A stretch of DNA of 64,000 nucleotides, taken from the NCBI GenBank assembly GCA_963676095.1, contig OY781040.1, positions 3,906,001 through 3,970,000 on the forward strand, in the 5' to 3' direction. Within the stretch, counting starts at the first letter, position 1; each line of letters starts with the position of its first letter. Below the pieces are notes generated by a model that had not been told where the DNA came from, ran no database searches, and saw nothing but the letters and a program-made list of their open reading frames with translations. This document shows positions 1 to 8,159 of this stretch, one piece after another. The DNA is from G963676095 sp963676095 (GTDB lineage Bacteria > Bacteroidota > Bacteroidia > Bacteroidales > Prolixibacteraceae). A program made the position numbers and the translations under genes.

Positions 1-2519
1 ATCCCGTCGCCGTTTACATCCTTGTACCTGATATCGCCCGGCAGGTAGTTCGACATAAACGTCTGCACGGGGCTGTTCCGGATATCCGCTTCATCCTTAA
101 AAAGCCCCAGGGCGATCAGTCCCCGCTGTACGCCGTAAGGCACGCCGGTATAAGACTGGTAGGGATAATTGATGCCGGTTTGTTCCCAGTGGGTCACCTT
201 ATTCCTGGAAAGCGTAAAGTTGCCCCTGACTGTCAGCGACAGGTCCTTGCCGAAAGCCTGGGTATAAGCGATATTTCCGTCTGCGCCCCAGCTTTTCATG
301 GTGCCGGCGTTGGTCCAGGGACTGTTGGCAGCCCCCACCTCTTCGGGGATGGTCGTTCGCTGCTGGTAAATGTCGCGGGCATAGGTCAGAAAACCGTCAA
401 TGGTCAGGTCGAACCGCTCCTTCCAGAATTTGGCATCGATCCCCAGGTCGTATTTTGAAGAGGTTTCCCATTTCAGGTTGTCAACCCCCACCTTATCCTC
501 CGAAAGCGTGGTCCCCCAGTCGTTGGACCCGTAAGCCATCAGCGACAGGTACGGGAACCGTTCGTTCAGGTCGCCGTTCCCCACCTCGCCCCACGATGCC
601 CGGACCTTGAAGTAGTTAAAAAACGGGATATGTTCTTTGGTCCACGGGTACTGGGTAGGCACCCATCCGACCGAAAAAGCAGGGAAAAGACCGTACTGTT
701 CCCCTTTTTTAAAGTCCATCGATCCCGAGTACCCCAGGTTTACTTCAAAAAGGTAAGTATCCCTGTACGAATAGGTAGCCCTCGCGGATACATCCTGGTA
801 GCGCACGGGGATCACATCGTCATAGCTGCTCCCGGAGGAGGAGCGTTCGTCCTGCCAGTAGGTATAGATCAGCCCGCTGACCCGGTGGCCTTCGCTGACC
901 GCCCGCTCGTAGCTCAGCTTGGCCTCCACATAGGTTTGCCTTTCCACGTAGGAGCCCTGTGAATAACTGGCGTCGGAGCCCGACACCGTTTTCCGGGTAA
1001 TCAGCGTCCCGTCGTTTGCCCGGCCTGTGGCATAGTAACATTCGGGCATCTTGTAACGCTTCGAAATATGCTCCCCGTAATAGTTGTACGAAAACAGGGC
1101 GCCGGCGCTTAACCCTTTTGTCAGAAAGTCCAGCTTCTGGTCCAGGTTCATCTTCAGGTTCACCGTATTGGTACTGGTCCGTTTATAGCCGGTATAGTTC
1201 AGCAAAACATACGGGGTGATCTGGTTCCCGCTGCTACCGTATGCGGCCAGCTGTCCGTTCGAATACCTTACCGGCACGGTCACCGGGGTCAGGTTGGCCT
1301 GGGCAGACCACAGGTCGTTATTGTTATCGTATCCCGGGATGTTCTTCACGCCGATCACATCGTTAATGTTCAGCGACAGCACCGTGGTGCGGGAAATACT
1401 GGCATCCACGTTGGCCCTGAAGTTATACTGCCGGTAGTTGGCATCCACATCATACTTGTTGGCCGCCTGGTCCTGCTTAAAGATCCCCTGCTTGTCCTGG
1501 TACCCGACGCTCATATAATAACGGGCGCTGGTCCCTCCCCCCGAGATGTTCAGGTTATACTGGCTGTACCACGAATGGTCCTTCAGGATCACGTCCCGCC
1601 AGTCCACATCCGGGTACAGGTCCGGATCGAGCCCGGTCCGGAACAGTTCGAGCTCCACATCGCTGTAAACAGGCCCCTCTCCCCGTACGGCCCGCGCTTC
1701 ATTGGCCAGCCGGGCATAAGTATCGGCATCGGCATAATCCGGCAGCCGTCCGCACCGGGTCATGGTCCGGTTTGCCTTAAAATTTATTTTCAGCTTCCCG
1801 GCTTCTCCTCTTTTCGTGGTGACCAGCACCACCCCGTTGGCGCCCCGGTTCCCGTAAACAGCCGTTGCCGAAGCATCTTTCAGGATGGAAAAGGACTGGA
1901 TATCGATGGGGTCCACATCGTCCAGGTTGCCTTCAACTCCATCGATCAGCACCAGGGCGCTGGCATTGGCCCCGAACGTGCTGATGCCGCGGATCCAGAA
2001 CTCCGAGTAATCATCGCCCGGCTCCCCGCTGCGCGATACGGCGATGATCCCGGGGACACGCCCGGCCAGCATATTGCTCAGGGAGGAAGCCGGTACCTGC
2101 AACTGCCCGGCGTCGACCGTCGTGATTGCCCCGGTGGTGGTTATCTTCCGCTGGGTGCCGTGCCCCACCACTACCGCCTCGTCCAGCTCATTAATGCTGG
2201 GTTTCAGCACAATCTTCAGCCTCTCTTCCGGTTGGGTTACCTTCATCTCGGATTCCAGGTACCCGATAAAGGAAAAAATAACCGTGGCCCCCCGGGGAAT
2301 GTTCCGCAGCCTGAACTTTCCGTCCAGGTCGGTAACCACGCCGGTGCGGTAATCTTTCAGGTACACGTTCACCCCCGCCAGCGCTTCCCCCTGGTCGGTC
2401 ATAACAGTCCCTGCAATCATGAGTTTTTCATCTGCATCCTGTGCGCGGAGGTTTGCCCCCGCCCCCGGCAGTACTGACAGAAGGATCAGGGATATCAGGT
2501 ATAAATAGTATTTCTTCAT
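1..2519 (-). CDS. SusC-like TonB-linked outer membrane porin, 3' end beyond window
   Basis: About 839 residues are visible and the frame is still open at base 1. The start ATG (2517-2519) opens a signal peptide (MKKYYLYLISLILL). A carboxypeptidase-regulatory-like beta domain follows (ISGTVMTDQGEALAGV), then the link VVVGHGTQRK and a TonB plug containing the SusC signature region ILKDASATAVYGNRGANGV. The rest is beta-barrel sequence. By family, it is the outer-membrane channel that imports oligosaccharides with a SusD lipoprotein and TonB energy. It lacks the N-terminal STN domain of the SusC at 55067-58444, and no sigma/FecR pair is in view. It lies 11 bp downstream of the TIG/NHL gene, so they are probably co-transcribed. 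A SusD partner would be expected just off the left edge. DNA is noticeably more GC-rich than the island to the right. Confidence 0.95.
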   Translation of the reverse strand, partial: MKKYYLYLISLILLSVLPGAGANLRAQDADEKLMIAGTVMTDQGEALAGVNVYLKDYRTGVVTDLDGKFRLRNIPRGATVIFSFIGYLESEMKVTQPEERLKIVLKPSINELDEAVVVGHGTQRKITTTGAITTVDAGQLQVPASSLSNMLAGRVPGIIAVSRSGEPGDDYSEFWIRGISTFGANASALVLIDGVEGNLDDVDPIDIQSFSILKDASATAVYGNRGANGVVLVTTKRGEAGKLKINFKANRTMTRCGRLPDYADADTYARLANEARAVRGEGPVYSDVELELFRTGLDPDLYPDVDWRDVILKDHSWYSQYNLNISGGGTSARYYMSVGYQDKQGIFKQDQAANKYDVDANYRQYNFRANVDASISRTTVLSLNINDVIGVKNIPGYDNNNDLWSAQANLTPVTVPVRYSNGQLAAYGSSGNQITPYVLLNYTGYKRTSTNTVNLKMNLDQKLDFLTKGLSAGALFSYNYYGEHISKRYKMPECYYATGRANDGTLITRKTVSGSDASYSQGSYVERQTYVEAKLSYERAVSEGHRVSGLIYTYWQDERSSSGSSYDDVIPVRYQDVSARATYSYRDTYLFEVNLGYSGSMDFKKGEQYGLFPAFSVGWVPTQYPWTKEHIPFFNYFKVRASWGEVGNGDLNERFPYLSLMAYGSNDWGTTLSEDKVGVDNLKWETSSKYDLGIDAKFWKERFDLTIDGFLTYARDIYQQRTTIPEEVGAANSPWTNAGTMKSWGADGNIAYTQAFGKDLSLTVRGNFTLSRNKVTHWEQTGINYPYQSYTGVPYGVQRGLIALGLFKDEADIRNSPVQTFMSNYLPGDIRYKDVNGDG

Positions 2520-2530
2520 AAGTTCCGGTT

Positions 2531-3850
2531 TTATTGAATAGCTAATTCGCGGATGGTCACCCCCCAGCTTTCGCCGATAAAAAAGTTGTCGTCATCGTCC
2601 GCGTTGATACAGTAGGGGTAGCTGAACGTCGATTCCAGGGGCTCGCCGTCGTCCCCGCCAAAGGAGCCTGCAATGCCGGCAACCGTGGACACATACCCCG
2701 AGGAATGGTTGTACTTCCGGATGAGCGGGGCGTTGGTGTCGCACCAGTACAGGTTGCCTTTACTGTCGACAGTGATCCCTCCCGGGTACATCAGTTTACA
2801 TTCCAGGGCCTCGCCGTCCGTGGTACCCTGCCCGTTGAAACCGATAAAGTTTTCCACGCTTTGCCCGTCCTTGCTGATCCTGTAAATCCCGTTGACATAC
2901 TGGACCGTCACATAAAAGCAGTCGTCCACCGGGCTGTACACCAGGTACGAATAGTCTGTCGAACCGACCGTTCCCACGCTTTCGTTCAGGATCTCCACGT
3001 TCGAGGGACTGGCAATTTCCAGCCGTCCGAATTTCCCGGCCTTGTCGCGGAAGTAGAGGTATTTTTCCGTGTCGTCCAGGGCGCAGGAATAAATCACCGA
3101 CGCCGATTCGGCGATATTGGAAACCAGGGTCATGGGTTCCCACAGGTTGTCATAGTCGAAAAGGACGACCTTATGGTCCCCCGCATTTTTGCCGATGCAG
3201 TAAACTTTTTTACGGTCCTTCGAAATGGCGGGCTGGGCCCCGTAAAAGCCGGTCTCTATCGTAGTCACCTCGTTATCGTCAATGGCAATATAGCGCACAT
3301 TTCCGCTCAGCGCCTCGAAACTGAGCAGGTCGCCCCCGTAAACGGCGGCAATACCGAAGGTGCGCTGGATCAGGGCTGTTGACAGGGTGCCGTCGTCGCT
3401 GCCTGCCGTTCCCGATATGCCGACCAGGGTCGTTACGTTTTGCTGGACGGTATAGTGAAAGGGGCTGCTGTAGGTAACGGTATCTCCGCTGACCACCACC
3501 CTTACCAGGTTGTCCCCGTCCGCCTGCTTGGGCACCATCCCGTAGATATCTTCGTTGTTGGCGGCAATAAGGGTGGCCGGATTCTGGTTGTTGTCGGCAT
3601 CGCAAAACAAAACCCGGATGATGGACGTATCCCCTCCGAAGTTGGCCCCTTTAATGATGAATTTGTCGTTGTACACCCCGGAGTCGGGCATAAAGGAGCT
3701 CAGGGTAACCGGCAGGGAAGGGTCGTACGGGGTACTCCCGCCCCCCTCGTCGTCGCTGCACGACCACCACAGCCCTGCCAGGGCCATGTACAGCAGGGGC
3801 CGGCATTTCTTCGTGCCCCGCCATCTAACTATTATTCCGTTTTTCTTCAT
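2531..3850 (-). CDS. Lipoprotein with IPT/TIG domain and NHL-type beta-propeller
   Basis: 439 residues. The N-terminus is basic and hydrophobic and ends in a lipobox-like cysteine (LWWSC, about residue 31), so a lipid-anchored, probably surface-exposed protein is expected. Residues about 45-135 match an IPT/TIG fold (ITLSSFMPDSG-type opening, FIIKGANFG). The rest shows NHL/SMP-30-like repeats, for example GGITVDSKGNLYWCD near residue 360 and a final copy ending FFIGESWGVTIREL. Proteins of this layout occur in Bacteroidota PULs beside SusC/SusD and are thought to bind glycan or aid uptake; the substrate cannot be inferred. It is the first visible gene of the operon and the SusC gene follows after 11 bp. 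It has no recognisable enzyme motif. Confidence 0.85.
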   Translation of the reverse strand: MKKNGIIVRWRGTKKCRPLLYMALAGLWWSCSDDEGGGSTPYDPSLPVTLSSFMPDSGVYNDKFIIKGANFGGDTSIIRVLFCDADNNQNPATLIAANNEDIYGMVPKQADGDNLVRVVVSGDTVTYSSPFHYTVQQNVTTLVGISGTAGSDDGTLSTALIQRTFGIAAVYGGDLLSFEALSGNVRYIAIDDNEVTTIETGFYGAQPAISKDRKKVYCIGKNAGDHKVVLFDYDNLWEPMTLVSNIAESASVIYSCALDDTEKYLYFRDKAGKFGRLEIASPSNVEILNESVGTVGSTDYSYLVYSPVDDCFYVTVQYVNGIYRISKDGQSVENFIGFNGQGTTDGEALECKLMYPGGITVDSKGNLYWCDTNAPLIRKYNHSSGYVSTVAGIAGSFGGDDGEPLESTFSYPYCINADDDDNFFIGESWGVTIRELAIQ

Positions 3851-3860
3851 AATTAAATAG

Positions 3861-4424
3861 TTTATCAGGTTAAAATTTAATCGTTCCGCGTCCGCGGATC
3901 GTCTTTCATTATTAATTACTCATTACTAATTATTCATTGTAAAAAGGGCATAAGGGTGCCATGAAGCCGGATTTTTGGTTCCTGCTTTCAGGATTTTAGG
4001 GTGAATGTTCAGTTGATATTGGATTCACAGGGTTCCGTGAACCCTACTGTTGATAAGTATTTAAGATACATTACGGAGGCGGACGATGATAAAAAGGTTT
4101 CGCGTAAAGCATAACTTTTGGGGGTTGGGTTAAAAATGAAAGATTTAAGGAATTTTCCCGGGGCAACAGATAGTGAACAGCCTCGGCAAACAGGGCGCGG
4201 CATCCCCTGAAAGCAGGGCGTACAGGCCGCCTGCCCGTGTAATATGAGAAGTTTTTCATAAATTTAGGGTGTTAATTAAATTTATCAAGATTGATTAACG
4301 GCTAAGCCTGCTGCACGTCGCCAAACAGTTGCAGCGGGCCTTTGCTTTTTTTAGGAATATCCGGAGTTAATACGTCATCGGTAAACAATTCAAGGTTAAA
4401 CAATACATACACATTTAACATGTC
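3861..4424. other. Non-coding stretch upstream of the left PUL
   Basis: No convincing gene. The AT-rich part (3900-3945) is presumably the promoter/leader of the minus-strand PUL operon. A plus-strand open stretch near 4003-4112 ends in KKVSRKA and stop but has no start, family resemblance or ribosome site, so I do not call it. A plus-oriented terminator-like hairpin is listed separately at 4306-4352. Confidence 0.5.
4306..4352 (+). terminator. Rho-independent terminator-like hairpin
   Basis: The arms GCCTGCTGCA (4306-4315) and TGCAGCGGGC (4330-4339) pair with one wobble and are followed by CTTTGCTTTTTTT. It faces the plus strand although no plus-strand gene is recognisable upstream, so it may end a decayed gene or an untranslated RNA. 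Confidence 0.6.
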
Positions 4425-4661
4425 CTAAAGAAGGGACTCCAAAGCAGGTAAGCCAAAGTAGAAACGCAAAAAGGCGTGGAACCTGACTTACCAAATCGAG
4501 GTACTGGTATACCATGGACGATAAGCAGGCCCACGCCAAAATCGTAGTGATATGACGTGAGCACCTTCACTTATTGTCTCGTCCATTAGAAAATTACCAG
4601 TTTTCGATTTGAGACATCAAGTGCGAATGCTATTTATATTAACGAAGCGTTCGCAAAAATA
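4425..4661. ncRNA. Candidate structured RNA
   Basis: A long fold is visible. The apical arm pairs GGCGTGG (4473-4479) with CCACGCC (4531-4537), then CCTG-a-CUUA (4482-4490) with UAAGCAGG (4522-4529), with the palindrome TGGTATACCA in the loop region. The outer closing segments CTAA (4425-4428) with TTAG (4586-4589) and GGAC (4434-4437) with GTCC (4581-4584) leave a large internal bubble, an outline like 6S-type RNAs. On the minus strand the apical hairpin is followed by TTTTT (4472-4468), and a TATTTTTG box (complement of 4654-4661) lies upstream, so minus-strand transcription is slightly favoured. No protein frame fits. Identity is not established. Confidence 0.45.
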
Positions 4662-4704
4662 TATAATTACCATTGCAACTTCAGACAAAGATAAACAAAT
4701 TTTC

Positions 4705-4732
4705 AATAATTCGGATTTTAGTCCGAATTATT
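4705..4732 (+). promoter_or_regulatory. Perfect inverted repeat, probable operator of the HTH gene
   Basis: AATAATTCGGA (4705-4715) and TCCGAATTATT (4722-4732) form an 11-bp perfect inverted repeat with a 6-bp centre, 28 bp before the start of the small HTH gene. Position and symmetry suit autoregulation by a dimer; the lack of a T-run argues against a terminator. Confidence 0.6.
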
Positions 4733-4760
4733 TTGGCTTATATCGGCTTTATTTGTTTAT

Positions 4761-4982
4761 ATGAAAAGTGCAAATAGAAAAATTGTTGAATTTATCAGAG
4801 ATAAGTGGGTGATACCAACTGATAATAACAGTCTTTTTGCAAAAGAACATTCTATCGATGAAAAAACTGTTCGTCGAATAAGAGATGATGAGAATTATCA
4901 AATAGCCTTAATGACAATAATGAGGATTTGTGAAGCAAAAAATTTGACACTTTATGAGTTCTTCAAGATGGTAGGCATTTAA
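4761..4982 (+). CDS. Small XRE-like helix-turn-helix regulator
   Basis: 73 residues, a complete short DNA-binding domain. The segment from about residue 25 (FAKEHSIDEKTVRRIRDDEN) reads as the second and recognition helices of a lambda-repressor/XRE fold. It ends in the hydrophobic MRICEAKNLTLYEFFKMVGI typical of small Bacteroidota HTH proteins. No effector domain is present. It is monocistronic, with a perfect inverted repeat just upstream as probable operator. It marks the transition from the PUL to the mobile island, and its targets are unknown. Base composition is AT-rich like the island. Confidence 0.8.
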   Translation: MKSANRKIVEFIRDKWVIPTDNNSLFAKEHSIDEKTVRRIRDDENYQIALMTIMRICEAKNLTLYEFFKMVGI

Positions 4983-5181
4983 AGCTTCACTCATCTATCT
5001 AATTTTTCATTTTTATCAAAACTTATGATCTTTTTTTATCTACTTTATATTTAACTCTAATAAAATAATTGGGAATCAATTATTTATGTCACTAATTTTA
5101 TCAACGTGTTGTAACGGATTTTGAATTGCAGGTGTTGTATAAATTTTGGGGAAAGTTTCATTGAACAATAAATTTTCGAAA

Positions 5182-5283
5182 GTTACGCTTATAACTCATT
5201 TGTGTTATACGTGTAATCCAAATGAGTTACACGTGTAATACGATTGCGTTATACGTGAAATGCAACTGGATTACACGCATAAC
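5182..5283. repeat. 22-bp tandem array, family R3 (GTTACACGTGTAAT type)
   Basis: Units start at 5182, 5204, 5226, 5248 and 5270 (last one partial), each exactly 22 bp. The core is the palindrome ATTACACGTGTAAT; first half alternates GTTAC/GTTAT. The lead-in sequence (tgaacaataaattttcg, 5163-5179) recurs before the copies at 14736 and 27195. Confidence 0.9.
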
Positions 5284-5363
5284 TTTTTTATCATTCCGGT
5301 GTAAGGAAAGAAGTGTTTGTGGAAAAGCACCGGTAGAGAACGAGAGAGAGAGAACAGGTTGCA

Positions 5364-5470
5364 GCATAAACAACTTCCGATTAATGCATAAACAACTTGT
5401 CTTTAATGCATAAACACTTCTTCTTTAATGCATAAAGAAATTGTCTTTAACGCATAAATGAGACTGTTTC
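5364..5470. repeat. 22-bp tandem array, family R4 (GCATAAACAACTT type)
   Basis: Four full units start at 5364, 5386, 5408 and 5430, then a partial one at 5452; all spaced 22 bp and beginning GCATAAA. The junction TTAATGCATAAA is quasi-palindromic. The same family recurs at 21565-21674 with diverged inner bases. Confidence 0.9.
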
Positions 5471-5545
5471 CATATTGGAGGAAACTTTTTCCGCCATATA
5501 CCCGGACAAACTTACTTCCATATACAAGGAAAACTTAACTTACAG
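5471..5545. repeat. Degenerate 24-bp tandem repeat (CCATAT type)
   Basis: CCATAT occurs three times at 24-bp spacing, each followed by a purine-rich segment and an AACTT motif. It directly follows the R4 array. The stretch from here to 5730 holds no gene that I recognise. Confidence 0.5.
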
Positions 5546-5730
5546 ATTTAACAAAGAATAACCAGCTCATATTTCCGGAGCCAAGGTTTGCACACCCGGA
5601 TTTATGATTTGCAGGCTGAGAATACCGTTTTGCTCACTGAAATAATGAACGTAAAAGATTTTATCATTAACCTGTATGATTTTAAGGGAGATTGACGTAA
5701 ATTGAGGGGCGGAAACTAAAATCTAAACTT

Positions 5731-5904
5731 ATGGGCACCGATATCAGGTACATTCAGCAGTTGCTTGGCCATTCGAGCATAAAAACCACGATGATTTACA
5801 CCCCTGTCAGTAATAAAGCTATCAACCGGATACAAAGCCCGCTCGACAGGATGTTTGGAAACCCGGGCATAAAAGCAGATAACAAAAATGGCAAAAAAGT
5901 GTAA
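5731..5904 (+). pseudogene. C-terminal remnant of a tyrosine recombinase (integrase)
   Basis: 57 residues that match only the last part of tyrosine recombinases: IRYIQQLLGHSSIKTTMIYT carries the conserved HxxIxTTxxY region (LGH...TTMIY), with the catalytic tyrosine in MIYT. The tail NRIQSPLDRMFGNPG resembles the tail of the intact recombinase at 34031-34948 (HSPLDTLYGFP). The Arg-Lys-HxxR part is absent, so it cannot be active. It sits immediately before the first cassette-like boundary and the first defence operon, where an integron-type integrase would be expected. It may be the decayed integrase of the island, but it could also be a stray IS91-associated recombinase fragment. Confidence 0.85.
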
Positions 5905-5934
5905 TAACTTCGTGCTATTACATAGTTGGCGGTA
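5905..5934 (+). other. Cassette-boundary half-site with inverted repeat
   Basis: A small hairpin (GTAATA at 5901 pairing with TATTAC near 5916) is followed by GTTGGCGGTA (5925-5934). The exact reverse complement TACCGCCAAC occurs at 9034-9043, at the other end of the three-gene operon. This matched pair brackets the operon like the ends of a gene cassette. Confidence 0.55.
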
Positions 5935-5956
5935 ATTTTAAGAAACACTCGCGATT

Positions 5957-6772
5957 ATGAAAGATAAAAAATATAGAAAATCCCTTGAAAGCAATCAGAT
6001 TGCTGTAACGCCAGTTTTTCATGATAGGGAATTTGTTTATGATGATAAATTGGTATTTGTTCTGATGCCTTTTGGAGAACCATGGTCGGACAGAATTTGG
6101 GAAGCAATTCAAAGAATTATAAAAGGACAAGGATTAAGAGCTGAACGTGCTGATAATAGGCATGGTCCAGTTGTTACAGAAGATATTTGGAGAGGAATAA
6201 TTGAAGCAAGAATAATTCTTGCTGATGTAACAGGCTGGAATCCCAACGTATTTTATGAATTAGGAATTTCACATACAGTTGGTAAAGATGTCATTTTAAT
6301 TACACAGCCAAGTGGTCGATTGCCTTTTGACACACAAGGTTACAGGCATATAATATACTCAGATAATCCCGCAGGTATAAAACTTTTAGAAAGTGAAATA
6401 CCATTAAAAGTCGAGCATTATCTCACAAGAAAGCAAACTCAAAAACCAACGGATTTAAATAATAGACCTCCAAGTAAAAAAGAGATTGAAAATTCTTGGA
6501 ATGCTATTACAAATAGTTGGGAACCAATTTTACCGTCAATGGAAACAAAAGACCTGCGTTCAACAGCAGGAGCTTTGAAAAAGCGCATGAAACAATATGT
6601 TTATGTATTGTCGGAGCCAGAATCAAAAGAATTAGTTTTAGAAATTAAAAAGCATTGGCCTGACGACATGGATAAGAAGAAAAACATAAGTGATGTACAA
6701 TTAATTATCGAGAAAATTACAACAATTTTAAATGAATGGAGAAATCGTTACTCTACTAAACTAAGTAAATAA
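5957..6772 (+). CDS. Nucleoside 2-deoxyribosyltransferase-like (TIR-like fold) protein
   Basis: 271 residues. Residues 32-125 match the nucleoside 2-deoxyribosyltransferase-like fold: VFVLMPFGEPW (34-43), a conserved Glu/Asp pair in the VTEDIW helix, and ADVTGWNPNVFYELG (89-103) where the Glu is the usual catalytic or binding position. In that superfamily the domain handles nucleosides or nucleotides and has been recruited as a sensor or effector in bacterial immunity. The C-terminal half (130-271) is helical and unassigned. It is the first gene of a tight plus-strand trio with the ParB-like gene 1 bp downstream and a DNA methylase after it. A defence role is inferred from that context only. 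Strongly AT-rich DNA, unlike the flanking PULs. Confidence 0.75.
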   Translation: MKDKKYRKSLESNQIAVTPVFHDREFVYDDKLVFVLMPFGEPWSDRIWEAIQRIIKGQGLRAERADNRHGPVVTEDIWRGIIEARIILADVTGWNPNVFYELGISHTVGKDVILITQPSGRLPFDTQGYRHIIYSDNPAGIKLLESEIPLKVEHYLTRKQTQKPTDLNNRPPSKKEIENSWNAITNSWEPILPSMETKDLRSTAGALKKRMKQYVYVLSEPESKELVLEIKKHWPDDMDKKKNISDVQLIIEKITTILNEWRNRYSTKLSK

Positions 6773-6773
6773 G

Positions 6774-8159
6774 ATGAAGTTTGCAGAAAAAAAGATTCCG
6801 ATTGAAAAATTATTCCTTTGGGATGAAAATGCCAGGTTTCCAGACCAGTATTATAACTCTGATGAAAAGGAACTTATTAAGTACTTTTTATCAAAACCTA
6901 ACTTTAAGCTAAAAGAGTTTGTAGACGAAATTGCCAATGATATTGACTTACCACATTTGGAAAAAGTTGTTGTATGGGATTCGACAGATAAATTAGTTGT
7001 ATTAGAAGGTAATAGAAGGCTTGCTGGATATAAATTATTAGCAAATCCTGAGTTGGTTATTGATATTGACAAAAAGTTCTACTCTTCACTAATAAATAAA
7101 AAGTCAACGATAAATATTGACACTAATTTTTTGCTTGATTGTCTTGTGTCGGAAGACAAAGACCAGTGTTATCGCTATATTGACAGGAAACACGCAAAGG
7201 GAAACAATCAAGTGGGATGGCTTGAACCTGAAAAAATAAATTATTCAAAACGTAGAGGTATTGAAAGTCAGAACACTAAAATTAAAATTGCGATTACCGA
7301 ATTTGTTAGAAAACTCGATTTACCAAATGAAATAATTAATGAAGTACTTGGACAAGGATATGTTACAACTTTTTATAGATTTATAGCAACTGGCCCTGCA
7401 AAGGAAACATTTGGATTAAGCACAAATGAAAATGGAGAGTTAACATATACAGATAAGACCTTTCCTGATAAATTGAAAGTCATCATTCATAATGTTTTAA
7501 AAAAGAAGGATTTTGAAGGCAATACGGTTGATACAAGGGAACTAAATAAAAATCCTGAGATAAAAAGTTATTTAGAAAGTGTAAAATCTGAGAATGTAAA
7601 AAAAGTAAATAACGATATAGAGAATAATAAAAAGACTGACATATTTGGCAATGCAACAGTTAAATTGGGAACAAAGAAATCCCAACAGACTCCAATTACT
7701 GTACCTCCTAGAAAAACTCCAACTTCAAAAGAAAACACTATATTGTTTGGTAAATCCTTGGCTCTAAAAGCAGGGAAAGTCAATGACCTTTATCGTGCAA
7801 TATTGAACATTTATGAAAAAAACGAATTTGATTCTACAGTTTTGCCAATAATTGGGATGTCCTTGAGATTAATAACCGAAGTAGCCGCAAGGGTGTATTT
7901 TGACGAAAATAACCCCGACAAATCAAAAAAAGACCAACTATACAATGATTTTCTGAAGATTGCCAAAAAAGAAATGAGTTTGGAAAAAGACTCAGTTAAC
8001 TATTTATCTTTGACAACTGATTGGTTAGATGGTGGTAATAATCTTGAAGGTATGCTAGCAAAGTATGCTCATGGAAACATTACTGTGGCTAAAGATGGAA
8101 TTTTAAAAAACTCTTTCATTATTGGAGAGATACTTGAATATTATTATAAAAGAAAATGA
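6774..8159 (+). CDS. ParB/Srx-fold N-terminal domain protein with helical C-terminus
   Basis: 461 residues. The N-terminal part has the ParB/Sulfiredoxin fold: IPIEKLFLWDENAR (8-21) for the first strand, then VVVWDSTDKLVVLEGNRRLAG (65-85) with the EGNRR motif that binds or hydrolyses NTP in this family. A long charged linker (about 270-310) leads to a C-terminal helical domain from about residue 320 that I cannot assign. There is no recognisable ParB HTH domain, so plasmid or chromosome partition is unlikely. ParB-fold domains of this kind act as CTPases or nucleases in defence and modification systems. It overlaps the downstream methylase gene by 4 bp (ATGA) and follows the upstream gene by 1 bp, so the three are translationally linked. 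Confidence 0.8.
   Translation: MKFAEKKIPIEKLFLWDENARFPDQYYNSDEKELIKYFLSKPNFKLKEFVDEIANDIDLPHLEKVVVWDSTDKLVVLEGNRRLAGYKLLANPELVIDIDKKFYSSLINKKSTINIDTNFLLDCLVSEDKDQCYRYIDRKHAKGNNQVGWLEPEKINYSKRRGIESQNTKIKIAITEFVRKLDLPNEIINEVLGQGYVTTFYRFIATGPAKETFGLSTNENGELTYTDKTFPDKLKVIIHNVLKKKDFEGNTVDTRELNKNPEIKSYLESVKSENVKKVNNDIENNKKTDIFGNATVKLGTKKSQQTPITVPPRKTPTSKENTILFGKSLALKAGKVNDLYRAILNIYEKNEFDSTVLPIIGMSLRLITEVAARVYFDENNPDKSKKDQLYNDFLKIAKKEMSLEKDSVNYLSLTTDWLDGGNNLEGMLAKYAHGNITVAKDGILKNSFIIGEILEYYYKRK

Noticed and set aside
1575..2477. A long plus-strand open frame opposite the left SusC gene
   Set aside because: It is antisense to a well-supported SusC domain structure, Pro/Gly-rich and without family or ribosome site; typical of GC-rich shadow frames.
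5182..5470. Possible CRISPR arrays in the short-period repeats
   Set aside because: Units are directly adjacent at 22-23 bp with no variable spacers, and no cas genes are present.
6774..8159. Plasmid-type ParB partition gene
   Set aside because: No ParA neighbour and no ParB HTH domain; only the N-terminal fold is shared.
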